In this document: one piece after another, positions 1 through 5,682 of the stretch | Layout: every line of letters starts with the position of its first letter | How positions within the stretch are numbered: the first letter of the stretch is position 1 | DNA from: Candidatus Woesearchaeota archaeon | Lineage (GTDB): Archaea > Nanobdellota > Nanobdellia > SCGC-AAA011-G17 > UBA489 | Direction of reading: 5' to 3' | Assembly (NCBI GenBank): GCA_018658955.1 | Contig: JABIPM010000005.1 | Location: forward strand, 1-18,961 | DNA: 18,961 nt | Program-made: the position numbers and the translations under genes | The notes under the pieces: generated by a model | What the model saw: only the letters and a program-made list of their open reading frames with translations | Told to the model about the DNA's origin: nothing | The model's database searches: none

Positions 1-468
1 CTAGTAAGATCTGTAAGGCGTAAAAGAAGTAAGAAACATCCTAAACAAAAGGTTGTAGCTTATTTAGGTAGAGTAATTGAACTAAACAACAATCTTCAAC
101 AATCAACGACGCCCAATTTAAAGACACTTAGAGCCAATTTAAAGCCAATGTTCAAAGAATTAGTAGTTTCTAATGGCTTTAAAGAGACTTCAAAAGATTC
201 TTTTTTAAGAGGTAACATTTATATCAATACTCAAAGATCAGTCGTAAAAGACGTTAAAACTGGTCAGAATATATGTTTAAAGGTAAATGAAGGTTATATC
301 TCTAGTTACTCCATTAGTAAACTAATGAATTATAGGCCAATAGAGTCAGTTGAGAAAGAAGTTGGAAGAGACTTTGCAAAGAAGTTAGTTTCATCAGGGC
401 TAAAGCCTTCCCAAGAAGTGTTCATGGCTCTATATCTATTGATTTCTAAAAAGTTCCACAGGAAATAA
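1..468 (+). CDS. Hypothetical protein with YLG motif, 5' end outside the window
   Basis: The frame is open from base 1, so the gene begins upstream; 155 codons are visible before the TAA. The first residues are very basic and lead into KQKVVAYLGRV (about residues 16-26), a pattern I associate with the N-terminal part of some DDE transposases and of small DPANN proteins of unknown role. A second part, from about residue 50, has mixed alpha/beta character, with GNIYINTQRSVVKDVKTGQN and then LKVNEGYISSYSISKLMNYR. An ATG at 148 could be used alone, but the open frame and the YLG segment before it argue for the longer form. The NNNLQQSTT stretch is encoded by one of the CAACAAT decamer repeats (87-110). 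The last codons and the stop lie in a 55-bp segment duplicated inside the next gene. Function unknown; a transposase remnant is possible. Confidence 0.6.
   Translation, partial: LVRSVRRKRSKKHPKQKVVAYLGRVIELNNNLQQSTTPNLKTLRANLKPMFKELVVSNGFKETSKDSFLRGNIYINTQRSVVKDVKTGQNICLKVNEGYISSYSISKLMNYRPIESVEKEVGRDFAKKLVSSGLKPSQEVFMALYLLISKKFHRK
87..110 (+). repeat. CAACAAT decamer repeat, copy 1 (coding)
   Basis: Two CAACAAT units start at 87 and 97, followed by CAACGAC at 104. They encode NNNLQQST in the partial gene. The same unit with the same 10-bp spacing occurs at 478-534 and 814-867. Just after it, CAATTTAAAG occurs at 114 and again at 134, 20 bp apart. Confidence 0.7.
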
Positions 469-534
469 AGGGGTCAGTCAACAATCTTCAACAATGAGCA
501 ACAGTGCCAAACAGTGCCCAACAATGCCAAACAA
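450..534 (+). repeat. 10-bp phased CAACAAT array, copy 2, and 55-bp duplicated segment
   Basis: Bases 450-504 are nearly identical to 785-856, apart from a 17-bp insertion in the second copy and a few substitutions. From 478 the sequence runs in steps of exactly 10 bp: CAACAATCTT, CAACAATGAG, CAACAGTGCC, AAACAGTGCC, CAACAATGCC, AAACAAG. The array starts just after the stop codon of the first gene and lies upstream of the TATA box of the next gene, so here it is non-coding and could bind protein along one face of the helix. Confidence 0.8.
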
Positions 535-540
535 GTAAAT

Positions 541-550
541 CTTAAATATT
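541..550 (+). promoter_or_regulatory. Putative TATA box for the 578 gene
   Basis: CTTAAATATT lies about 32 bases before the ATG at 578, which fits an archaeal promoter with a very short leader. It directly follows the decamer array. Confidence 0.4.
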
Positions 551-577
551 CCCTAATACCTCCTATTTATTGATAAA

Positions 578-1237
578 ATGCCTCAAGAAGATACCTCTGT
601 TAGTGAAAAACTGCGTAGTTCGTTCTCTAATGTTAAAAACGACATCCATAATCTAACCAATGAACTTTCTAATATCAATTTACTTATTAATTCTCAAGAA
701 AAGGACATTTTGACCCTTAAATCTAATATCCAATCTATTTCTAAGGATATTACTGAAATAAAGGTCTTTTTACAAAATTTTAATAAAGTTCCACTGGAAA
801 TGAAGGGGTCAGTCAACAATCTTCAACAATCTTCAACAATCAACAATGAGCAACAGTCATCAACAATGATCCCAAAAACAGCTCAAAATACCTCTCAAAA
901 CACCATTTCAGGCATAAGGGAAGACATACAGAAACAGTTCAGTACATTAACAGATAGAGAATTTTCAGCGTTTATAGCCATCATAGAGCTAGAAAAACAA
1001 TTTGGAGAAGTAAACTACTCCCAACTAGCAAATCACTTAAACCTTACAGAAGGCACTGTTAGGGGGGCTATTAACCGTATAATTTCAAAAGGACTACCAG
1101 TTACTAAGGAAAGAGTATTCAACGGAAAGACCTCACTTTTCATAAATAAAGCCTTTCATGACGTTGGCCTATTAAACAAACTTATTCAATTGAGGCAAAA
1201 TCCTACCGATCAGACTACCTTTTCTGCCAATTTTTAA
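578..1237 (+). CDS. Coiled-coil plus winged-helix DNA-binding protein (219 aa)
   Basis: Probable DNA-binding protein of unknown role. Residues about 8-70 are heptad-rich and predicted to form a coiled coil, beginning with SSFSNVKNDI. Residues 78-110 form a low-complexity Q/N/S/T linker. Residues about 118-207 look like a winged helix: LTDREFSAFIAIIELEK, then the helix-turn-helix VNYSQLANHLNLTEGTVRGA, then a wing (VTKERVFNGKTSLFI). The layout matches the protein at 1917 and its N-terminal core recurs in the protein at 5858. The linker is encoded by CAACAAT repeats, and the DNA at its start (785-856) matches the 3' end of the preceding gene, so the linker was probably built or expanded by repeat exchange. 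The ATG at 578 follows a TATA-like box. I do not recognise a named family. Confidence 0.75.
   Translation: MPQEDTSVSEKLRSSFSNVKNDIHNLTNELSNINLLINSQEKDILTLKSNIQSISKDITEIKVFLQNFNKVPLEMKGSVNNLQQSSTINNEQQSSTMIPKTAQNTSQNTISGIREDIQKQFSTLTDREFSAFIAIIELEKQFGEVNYSQLANHLNLTEGTVRGAINRIISKGLPVTKERVFNGKTSLFINKAFHDVGLLNKLIQLRQNPTDQTTFSANF
785..867 (+). repeat. CAACAAT decamer array, copy 3 (coding), within duplicated segment
   Basis: CAACAAT-type units start at 814, 824, 834, 841, 851 and 861, spaced 10, 10, 7, 10 and 10 bp. The segment 785-856 matches 450-504, including the shared GGGGTCAGTCAACAATCTTC. Here it encodes the Q/N/S/T linker of the winged-helix protein. Confidence 0.8.
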
Positions 1238-1396
1238 AAAATAGCCATAATCTGCTCTTTTTAACTCTCACTTTTTTAAAATGGGGCTTGTTTTAACCTT
1301 ATTTCGTATTTATTCAAACCTATAATCATACCCATTACCTCTGCCTTATTTAGTGGAATCTTTCAAATAACAAGTTTTCAGGTCTAATACTTCTAT
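1238..1396. other. Intergenic, pyrimidine-rich, no gene seen
   Basis: First part of a 679-base gap between the two winged-helix genes. It contains T-runs shortly after the stop codon of the 578 gene (CTTTTT around 1256 and a six-T run around 1270) that could end transcription in the archaeal manner. I see no convincing coding sequence on either strand and no structured RNA. Confidence 0.5.
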
Positions 1397-1425
1397 TAAA
1401 CACTCACTTTTCCCATTTAGGGACC
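1397..1425 (+). repeat. 29-bp direct repeat, copy 1
   Basis: Matches 1519-1547 at 28 of 29 positions, with the core ACACTCACTTTTCCCATTTA. The copies are 122 bp apart. On the minus strand each copy contains a six-codon frame, ATG to TAA or TAG, but this is too short to interpret. Confidence 0.8.
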
Positions 1426-1450
1426 ATTCTATGTGATATTCTTGAGTAAG

Positions 1451-1490
1451 AGGTACCTATTTTACAATAATATTGCCCCCAGGTACCTAT
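1451..1490. repeat. AGGTACCTAT pair, 30 bp apart
   Basis: The 10-mer AGGTACCTAT is present at 1451-1460 and 1481-1490, and GTACCTAT recurs at 1587. AGGTACCT is a perfect 8-bp palindrome, and the 30-bp spacing is about three helical turns, as for a dimeric repressor site. The pair lies between the two copies of the 29-bp repeat. Confidence 0.5.
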
Positions 1491-1518
1491 CTTTCCATCT
1501 ATTTTTACTATCTGGTCC

Positions 1519-1547
1519 TAAACACTCACTTTTCCCATTTAGAGACC
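1519..1547 (+). repeat. 29-bp direct repeat, copy 2
   Basis: Second copy of the repeat at 1397-1425, differing only at 1543 (A for G). Unit function unknown. Confidence 0.8.
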
Positions 1548-1670
1548 GTATTACTCTCAAGCTTGATTCAATAAATTACCCTCACTGTACCTATATCTCT
1601 GTTTATTGTACCCTCACAAAGTAAAATCGGTACTTCTAAGATTATTTTTGGATCATTTATATTTTTTTCA

Positions 1671-1875
1671 TCCGTCTACGGGTCATTTTCACACTTCTCA
1701 GTTAGTTCATATTATTTTTTTCATCCGTCGGAAACGTCTACATTTCTTCAATTTCTTTATAAATAACGTCTATTTATACGTCGATTATCCGTCTACGAAC
1801 CGTCTACGAACCGTCTACGACACGTCTACATGCGTCTACGATCATTCTAAGGAGCCTTCGACGCATCATCGACGC
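1671..1875 (+). repeat. Helically phased CGTCTACG iteron-like array
   Basis: CGTC-type units start at 1673, 1726, 1735, 1767, 1779, 1790, 1801, 1812, 1823 and 1833. The last seven are spaced 12, 11, 11, 11, 11 and 10 bp. The best units read CGTCTACGAAC, an 11-mer present twice in tandem (1790 and 1801). CGTCTACG is itself a partial dyad (CGT-CT-ACG). Two inverted copies (CGACG at 1859 and 1870) close the array about 10 bp before the TATA box of the 1917 gene. The arrangement fits cooperative protein binding on one face of the DNA, either as an operator of the 1917 gene or as iterons of a replication or partition locus. Confidence 0.75.
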
Positions 1876-1885
1876 TTTAGTTACA

Positions 1886-1895
1886 TTTATAAATA
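1886..1895 (+). promoter_or_regulatory. TATA box of the 1917 gene
   Basis: TTTATAAATA is centred about 27 bases before the ATG at 1917, so the transcript should be leaderless or nearly so. The phased array ends about 10 bp upstream, well placed to control this promoter. Confidence 0.65.
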
Positions 1896-1916
1896 AAAAC
1901 ATCTTAAAAACATCTA

Positions 1917-2561
1917 ATGGGTTTCCTATTCTTCGGTAAAAAGAGGTCAGAGGTTGACGAAGCAGTAGAACACATTAATCAGATTTCTGGTAATTTAAAA
2001 AAATCATTCACAAGAATAAAATCAGACATAAAAGTAGTAAGGGATTGGCTTTCATTTTTCAAAGATAAAGATGGTGAATATGAAGATAGATTCAAAAATA
2101 TGGAGTCTAGAATTGAAGAAATTGGACAAGTTTTATCCTATTTAGCTCAAAGAGACCAAATTCAACAAATAGCACCAGCTAAAAAGAAAAAAGTTCAAAA
2201 AGAAGAACAATATTATGATTACGAGACAAAAAACAGCTATCCTGAGATGAAAAGATCACCTTTAGATGATTTAACTGAGACCCAAAAAGCAATGTTTTTC
2301 AGATTAGGGGCATTCCAAAGGGAATCTGGTCAAGAATGGACTTCTCTTAAAACACTAGCCCAAGACCTATATCCTGGAAAACCTTATGACAAAGTGAGGT
2401 CAACAGTTTCAGAATATGTAGGGATTATGGCAGATGCAGGAATACTTTACAAAAATAGAAAAGGTAAGCAAACATATATCGCAATTACGGAAAAAGGTAA
2501 TAAATTTTTCAAGACAAATAAAGAAAAGCAGCCCAAAAAAGCAACAGCTCAAATTAAGTGA
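1917..2561 (+). CDS. Coiled-coil plus winged-helix DNA-binding protein (214 aa)
   Basis: Probable DNA-binding protein with the same layout as the protein at 578. The N-terminus MGFLFFGKKR is followed by a predicted coiled coil at about residues 12-88 that contains SFTRIKSDI (30-38). A basic linker (KKKKVQKEEQ, near 94-104) leads to a winged helix at about 116-200: LDDLTETQKAMFFRLGAF, the helix-turn-helix region around SLKTLAQDLYPGKPYDKVRS, and the wing (YKNRKGKQTYIAITEKG). The C-terminus is lysine-rich. The ATG lies about 27 bases after a TATA box, and the phased CGTCTACG array sits directly upstream, which suggests autoregulation. That is inference. I do not recognise a named family. Confidence 0.8.
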   Translation: MGFLFFGKKRSEVDEAVEHINQISGNLKKSFTRIKSDIKVVRDWLSFFKDKDGEYEDRFKNMESRIEEIGQVLSYLAQRDQIQQIAPAKKKKVQKEEQYYDYETKNSYPEMKRSPLDDLTETQKAMFFRLGAFQRESGQEWTSLKTLAQDLYPGKPYDKVRSTVSEYVGIMADAGILYKNRKGKQTYIAITEKGNKFFKTNKEKQPKKATAQIK

Positions 2562-2594
2562 GGATAAACTCTCCCTAATCTTCTAAAAATAAGT

Positions 2595-2629
2595 ACATAT
2601 ATTTATCGAATTTTTTAATGAATATATGT
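2595..2629. terminator. Hairpin between convergent frames
   Basis: ACATATATTTAT (2595-2606) can pair with ATGAATATATGT (2618-2629) as a 12-bp stem with one G-T pair. The 11-base loop contains a T-run. It lies 34 bases past the stop of the 1917 gene and overlaps the end of the weak minus-strand frame, so it could end transcription from both sides. Confidence 0.35.
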
Positions 2630-2815
2630 AATTACCTCCAAAATAGTAATATTTTCAAAATTTGGACCACTTACTTCAACTGTTTGAATTTCTGCCAAAT
2701 AAGTATCCTGGATCAACAAATTTTCGATTCTTTTACTCTCGCCCCATAAACGATTGATTATTTTTAATCCATCATTCAAATAATTTGAAAGGTCATAATC
2801 ATACCATATAGCCAA
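2615..2815 (-). CDS. Possible small hypothetical protein (66 aa)
   Basis: Weakly supported frame with a TTG start (2815); no in-frame ATG is available. The product would be soluble, acidic and helix-forming in its first half (SNYLNDGLKIINRLWGESKR). Its composition is plausible for a real protein, and it fills part of a 443-base gap otherwise without a gene. No ribosome binding site or clear TATA box is seen, and I recognise no family. It may be a chance frame. The rest of the gap (2816-2960) shows nothing but AT-rich sequence. Confidence 0.25.
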   Translation of the reverse strand: MAIWYDYDLSNYLNDGLKIINRLWGESKRIENLLIQDTYLAEIQTVEVSGPNFENITILEVITYIH

Positions 2816-2962
2816 TTTAGACTCATTAGAAAAATTAGAAGGAAGATAAACACAATCTTATTTTTTAACTCATTTTCAAAATTCATATACTCAATTTTTG
2901 GAATAATTAACACAAAAATAGATATTATTTAACAAATACAAGTTTTTTCAATAGTATGCACC

Positions 2963-2970
2963 TTTTTAAA
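2963..2970 (+). promoter_or_regulatory. TATA box of the kinase-like gene
   Basis: TTTTTAAA lies about 38 bases before the ATG at 3005. Transcription would start near 2993, leaving a leader of about 12 bases that contains GTGAT. Confidence 0.45.
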
Positions 2971-3004
2971 GCATATACTCAACAATATACTTAGTGATTA
3001 CAAA

Positions 3005-3547
3005 ATGAAGAAATATTATATAGAAGATTTTACTCTAGAAAATAAAATTGGTCAAGGTGCAGACGGAATTGTCTACTCTTTAGAGGGCGATAAGGCAGTT
3101 AAATTCTTTAGGCAAAGTAGAAAATTAAGAAAAGAAATTAGGATTAATCAACACTTAGCAGAGAATCAAATACACGTACCAGATATTTATGATTCAATAG
3201 AATTATCTTTTCCAAAAGACCATATTTTACACAACCATGGACGTAGGCAATTTGGTTTAGTTATGGAAAAACTTGACGGACAAAATCCTACTTATCTTCC
3301 ATCAGAATTAAAACTAAAAGCAAAAGAAAAATTTACAGAATATCTTGATCAAATTATGACTTTAGGTTATTTGCCTGTGGATACTGGGATGTGCAACAAC
3401 ACATTCTATGTGCCTAAAACAGAGGATTTAGCATTTTTTGATTTTGCAAGATGGTTGGAATTTTTCCCAGACGAAGGTTTGAAAAAAAGAGTTATTAATC
3501 ATCCGACTGACCCAGTAAAGGGCAAAGTTTTTTATTCTTGTTATTGA
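3005..3547 (+). CDS. Compact protein-kinase-like protein (180 aa)
   Basis: Probably a small phosphotransferase of the protein-kinase fold. Visible motifs in order: glycine-rich loop IGQGADGIVYSL (15-26); AVKFF with the ATP-binding lysine at K33; RKEIRINQHL with the pairing glutamate at E44; hinge FGLVMEKLDG (83-92); catalytic loop VDTGMCNN with D126 and N131 in the D-x4-N spacing; and DFA (D146) in place of DFG. The chain ends about 35 residues after DFA, so most of the C-lobe helices of ordinary kinases are missing. This is close to the minimal size of Bud32-type kinases, but the sequence does not look like Bud32. All catalytic residues are present, so activity is plausible. Substrate unknown. 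It stands alone with its own promoter. Confidence 0.75.
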   Translation: MKKYYIEDFTLENKIGQGADGIVYSLEGDKAVKFFRQSRKLRKEIRINQHLAENQIHVPDIYDSIELSFPKDHILHNHGRRQFGLVMEKLDGQNPTYLPSELKLKAKEKFTEYLDQIMTLGYLPVDTGMCNNTFYVPKTEDLAFFDFARWLEFFPDEGLKKRVINHPTDPVKGKVFYSCY

Positions 3548-3561
3548 CTGTTTGATAAAAA

Positions 3562-3569
3562 CTTTTAAG
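3562..3569 (+). promoter_or_regulatory. TATA box of the zinc-ribbon gene
   Basis: CTTTTAAG is centred 28 bases before the ATG at 3593, which fits a leaderless transcript. Confidence 0.5.
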
Positions 3570-3592
3570 CAAAGACAACAACATATTCTCAT

Positions 3593-3730
3593 ATGAAACA
3601 AAAAGAATTTTGCCCAGAATGCAAGTCAAAACTTCATAAAGGAGACCATAAGTTTTCAGATGGACCATATGATGTCAAATATTGCAAAAACTGTGGTTAT
3701 CGGTCAGAAAAACCCCTTTCTAAAAATTAG
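3593..3730 (+). CDS. Small zinc-ribbon protein (45 aa)
   Basis: A 45-residue frame starting MKQKEFCPECKSKLHKG. It contains two metal-binding knuckles, CPEC (C7, C10) and CKNCGYR (C31, C34), separated by a 20-residue loop, the layout of a single zinc ribbon. The ATG lies 28 bases after a TATA-like box, which supports it as a real leaderless gene despite its length. Such stand-alone ribbons are common in archaea and may bind nucleic acid or proteins; nothing here fixes a role. It is downstream of the kinase-like gene but appears to have its own promoter. Confidence 0.7.
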   Translation: MKQKEFCPECKSKLHKGDHKFSDGPYDVKYCKNCGYRSEKPLSKN

Positions 3731-3751
3731 ACTATAAACTAAAAAGAAAGA

Positions 3752-3759
3752 TTTATATC
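3752..3759 (+). promoter_or_regulatory. Putative TATA box for the 3794 gene
   Basis: TTTATATC is about 39 bases before the ATG at 3794, allowing a leader of roughly 10 bases. Confidence 0.4.
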
Positions 3760-3793
3760 TTACTTCAACAAATTAATTTTCCAAAAAATTAAA

Positions 3794-4054
3794 ATGACAA
3801 TCTATGCATTGAATAAAATAACAGAATTATCTGAAAAATTATACTCAAAAATAATCAAAGATTTTCCATTAAGGGAAGAAAGTAGTAGACTTGCATCAAT
3901 TTGTGTTATAGATAATTTTTATTTTAAGCAATCTAATGATTTATGTTTTTCATATTTTCCATGCGTTTATCAAATCATAAATGAACCAAAAGGTTTGAGA
4001 GAATGTGGATACGAAATTTTTCAAGAATTAAAAGCTCAAGAATTCAAAGTTTGA
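3794..4054 (+). CDS. Hypothetical protein (86 aa)
   Basis: ATG-initiated frame with a plausible TATA box upstream. The first 30 residues look helical (LNKITELSEKLYSKIIKDF). The middle is rich in aromatics and cysteine (SICVIDNFYFKQSNDLCFSY, then FPCVYQI). There is no transmembrane segment, signal peptide or recognised motif; the cysteines are not paired as in a zinc site. It ends about 10 bases before the dif-like site and is convergent with the RNase HII-like gene. Function unknown. Confidence 0.55.
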   Translation: MTIYALNKITELSEKLYSKIIKDFPLREESSRLASICVIDNFYFKQSNDLCFSYFPCVYQIINEPKGLRECGYEIFQELKAQEFKV

Positions 4055-4065
4055 AAAATATTCTA

Positions 4066-4093
4066 ATTTCATATAACATACATTATACGAAGT
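4066..4093 (+). other. Candidate dif/lox-like recombination site
   Basis: Left arm ATTTCATATAA (4066-4076), 6-bp spacer CATACA (4077-4082) and right arm TTATACGAAGT (4083-4093). The arms match at 9 of 11 positions when inverted, and both differences are transitions. Arm and spacer lengths are those of Xer dif sites. It also resembles phage P1 loxP (from memory, 27 of 34 positions over 4063-4096, including 17 in a row across spacer and right arm). A tyrosine recombinase gene begins about 720 bp away, and the right-arm sequence recurs at 4797-4807. Confidence 0.5.
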
Positions 4094-4099
4094 AGCCCA

Positions 4100-4753
4100 T
4101 TATCTCTGCATAGAAGGCTTGTTGAGCCCATACAGCAGATAGTCCTCTTCTGTTGGTGGCTCTGCCCTAAAATCAATTTTTCGATTTCGGTAAGGCCATT
4201 TTCTTTGACTTCCAATTGACCCATATCTCAATGCACCCAAACAATATGCAATCCTATCTGCAGTCTTAACAGGATCATAAATTACATCTGCTTTTTTTCT
4301 AAAGAACACATCTTCTAATGGAAGGCCATAACGTTCAAGAGTTTCTTCAATAATTTCTTCTGCAAGGGGGCTGAATGGGGCGCCATCAATAATGATTAAA
4401 GGGTCTTCATGAATATGTTTGATTGCAGACTCATAAATCAATCGTGCTGTAGCAGTAGCACGGGTAGCACTAGAAAAAATTTGGTCTGCTGAAGCTTCTA
4501 AAGAAAAATAATCGAACCTAGAATGCTCTCTTAAAAATTCAAGAGCGTTTTTCCTGAATCTACTTCTAACTTTTGGGTCATCCTTGAACCCCCTCCCCTT
4601 ACTGATAATCTTCCCTTTGAGTTTATGACTTGGAAAGCTAGTATATGCAACACAAATAAAAGGTACTTCTGGATGAGACTTACCATTATTGAACTCATCA
4701 ATTCCAATAATCAATCTTTCTTCTAATTTTTTTTTACTAGGAAATCTGTTCAC
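4100..4753 (-). CDS. Divergent RNase HII-like protein (217 aa)
   Basis: The layout suggests an RNase H-fold nuclease related to RNase HII, which cuts RNA in RNA-DNA hybrids. I see LIIGIDEF with D19-E20 at the end of strand 1, LIIIDGAPF with D123, and FRKKADVIYDPVKTADRIA with D156. These sit in the order and approximate spacing of the D-E-D-D metal tetrad of archaeal RNase HII. The GRG loop that normally follows DE and recognises the ribonucleotide is replaced by NNG, so specificity is probably different. Length is near that of archaeal RNase HII. The start is GTG at 4753, 25 bases from a TATA element shared with the divergent recombinase gene. The dif-like site and its half copy flank the gene. 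The family assignment is my own motif reading; the main doubt is the weak overall similarity. Confidence 0.55.
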   Translation of the reverse strand: MNRFPSKKKLEERLIIGIDEFNNGKSHPEVPFICVAYTSFPSHKLKGKIISKGRGFKDDPKVRSRFRKNALEFLREHSRFDYFSLEASADQIFSSATRATATARLIYESAIKHIHEDPLIIIDGAPFSPLAEEIIEETLERYGLPLEDVFFRKKADVIYDPVKTADRIAYCLGALRYGSIGSQRKWPYRNRKIDFRAEPPTEEDYLLYGLNKPSMQR

Positions 4754-4775
4754 TGATATTTTCTAGTTCTAAAAT

Positions 4776-4785
4776 TATTTAAACA
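4776..4785. promoter_or_regulatory. Shared divergent TATA element (RNase HII-like / Xer)
   Basis: TATTTAAACA includes a palindromic TTTAAA (4778-4783). It is about 25 bases from the GTG of the minus-strand gene (4753) and about 32 from the GTG of the recombinase (4813), so it could serve both directions. Confidence 0.45.
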
Positions 4786-4796
4786 TATAGACACAG

Positions 4797-4807
4797 CATT
4801 ATACGAA
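4797..4807 (+). repeat. Half-site copy of the dif-like right arm
   Basis: CATTATACGAA is identical to 4081-4091. It lies between the TATA element and the GTG of the recombinase gene. Upstream, TTTAAACATATA (4778-4789) pairs with TATACGAATAAA (4800-4811) at 9 of 12 positions, but with a 10-bp spacer, so this is not a standard dif. It may be where the recombinase represses its own gene, or a decayed recombination site. Confidence 0.45.
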
Positions 4808-4812
4808 TAAAA

Positions 4813-5682
4813 GTGGTAGATCGTTTAGCTAATTTAGAAACAGAATTGAGAATAAGAGGTTATTCAGAGATTACGCTAAAGAGTTATTTAAGACAGAATC
4901 AAGAATTTTTAAATTATGTAAAAAAACCAACAAGGCAAATTAAAGAACAGGATTTAAAGAACTATATTGCACATTTGATGACTCAAAAACGATTAAAACC
5001 TGCATCAGTAAACCTAGCAATCTCCTCAATTAAATTTTATTTCAAAGAGGTTCTCAAAAAAAACATTGTAGGCGATTTAAAGGCACCTAAAATTGAAAAA
5101 AAACTTCCAATAGTACTTTCCATGGATGAAATAAAAAGTCTCTTAGAAGCGACTAAAAACACCCGTCAAAGATTACTCATAGAACTACTTTATTCTTCAG
5201 GTTTAAGAGTTTCAGAAGCAGTAAATTTAGAGGTAGACAACTTAGACTTAATTGAAAACATGGGGACCATAAGGTCAGGAAAAGGAAAAAAAGATAGGAA
5301 CATTATTTTGTCTAAAGGATTTGTAAAAACTTTAAAATTATATTTAGAAACAAGAAAAAAACAATCAAAATATATTTTTAATTCAAGAGGTAACCATTGG
5401 ACTGAACGAAGAGCACAGATGATTGTAACCAACTCTGCAAAGCGTGCAGGAATTAAGAAAAGAGTTTTCTGTCATGCACTTAGAAGTTCATTTGCAACAC
5501 ATTTACTTGATGCAGGAACAGATATAAGGGTTATTCAAGTACTCTTAGGACACTCAGATATCTCCACCACACAGCGCTATACTAAGGTTTCAAGGAAACA
5601 GTTACTCAAAGTAAAAAGCCCTTTGGATGTATTGAAAACTTCCGATAAAGAACTAAAAGTTTTAAGCACCTGGTTAAAATAA
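4813..5682 (+). CDS. xerA: XerA-like tyrosine recombinase (289 aa)
   Basis: Site-specific tyrosine recombinase, probably acting at dif-like sites to resolve chromosome dimers or move DNA modules. An N-terminal SAM-like core-binding domain (about 1-88) precedes the catalytic domain. The full active-site set is present: R132 (SSGLRVSE), K157 (GKGKKDR), H221 and R224 (HALRSSFATH), H247 (LLGHSDI) and the nucleophile Y256 (TTQRYTKV). The length fits XerA, with about 33 residues after the catalytic tyrosine. The start is GTG at 4813; no better ATG is available. It is divergent from the RNase HII-like gene. A candidate recombination site lies at 4066-4093 and a half-site lies in its own leader. An integrase of a lost element is the alternative to a housekeeping XerA. 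Confidence 0.88.
   Translation: MVDRLANLETELRIRGYSEITLKSYLRQNQEFLNYVKKPTRQIKEQDLKNYIAHLMTQKRLKPASVNLAISSIKFYFKEVLKKNIVGDLKAPKIEKKLPIVLSMDEIKSLLEATKNTRQRLLIELLYSSGLRVSEAVNLEVDNLDLIENMGTIRSGKGKKDRNIILSKGFVKTLKLYLETRKKQSKYIFNSRGNHWTERRAQMIVTNSAKRAGIKKRVFCHALRSSFATHLLDAGTDIRVIQVLLGHSDISTTQRYTKVSRKQLLKVKSPLDVLKTSDKELKVLSTWLK

Noticed and set aside
1671..1875. CRISPR array
   Set aside because: Units are about 8-11 bp with almost no spacer between them; CRISPR repeats are longer and separated by unique spacers of similar length, and no cas gene is present.
1433..1896. Two plus-strand frames (1433-1624 and 1606-1896) in the repeat-rich gap
   Set aside because: Their codons follow the 29-bp repeat, the AGGTACCTAT pair and the CGTCTACG array; the composition is unlike the neighbouring proteins and no start signal is seen.
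4063..4096. Cloning-vector loxP contamination
   Set aside because: Only the spacer and right arm agree closely; the left arm and outer bases differ at several positions and the flanks are ordinary AT-rich archaeal sequence, so a native site is more likely.
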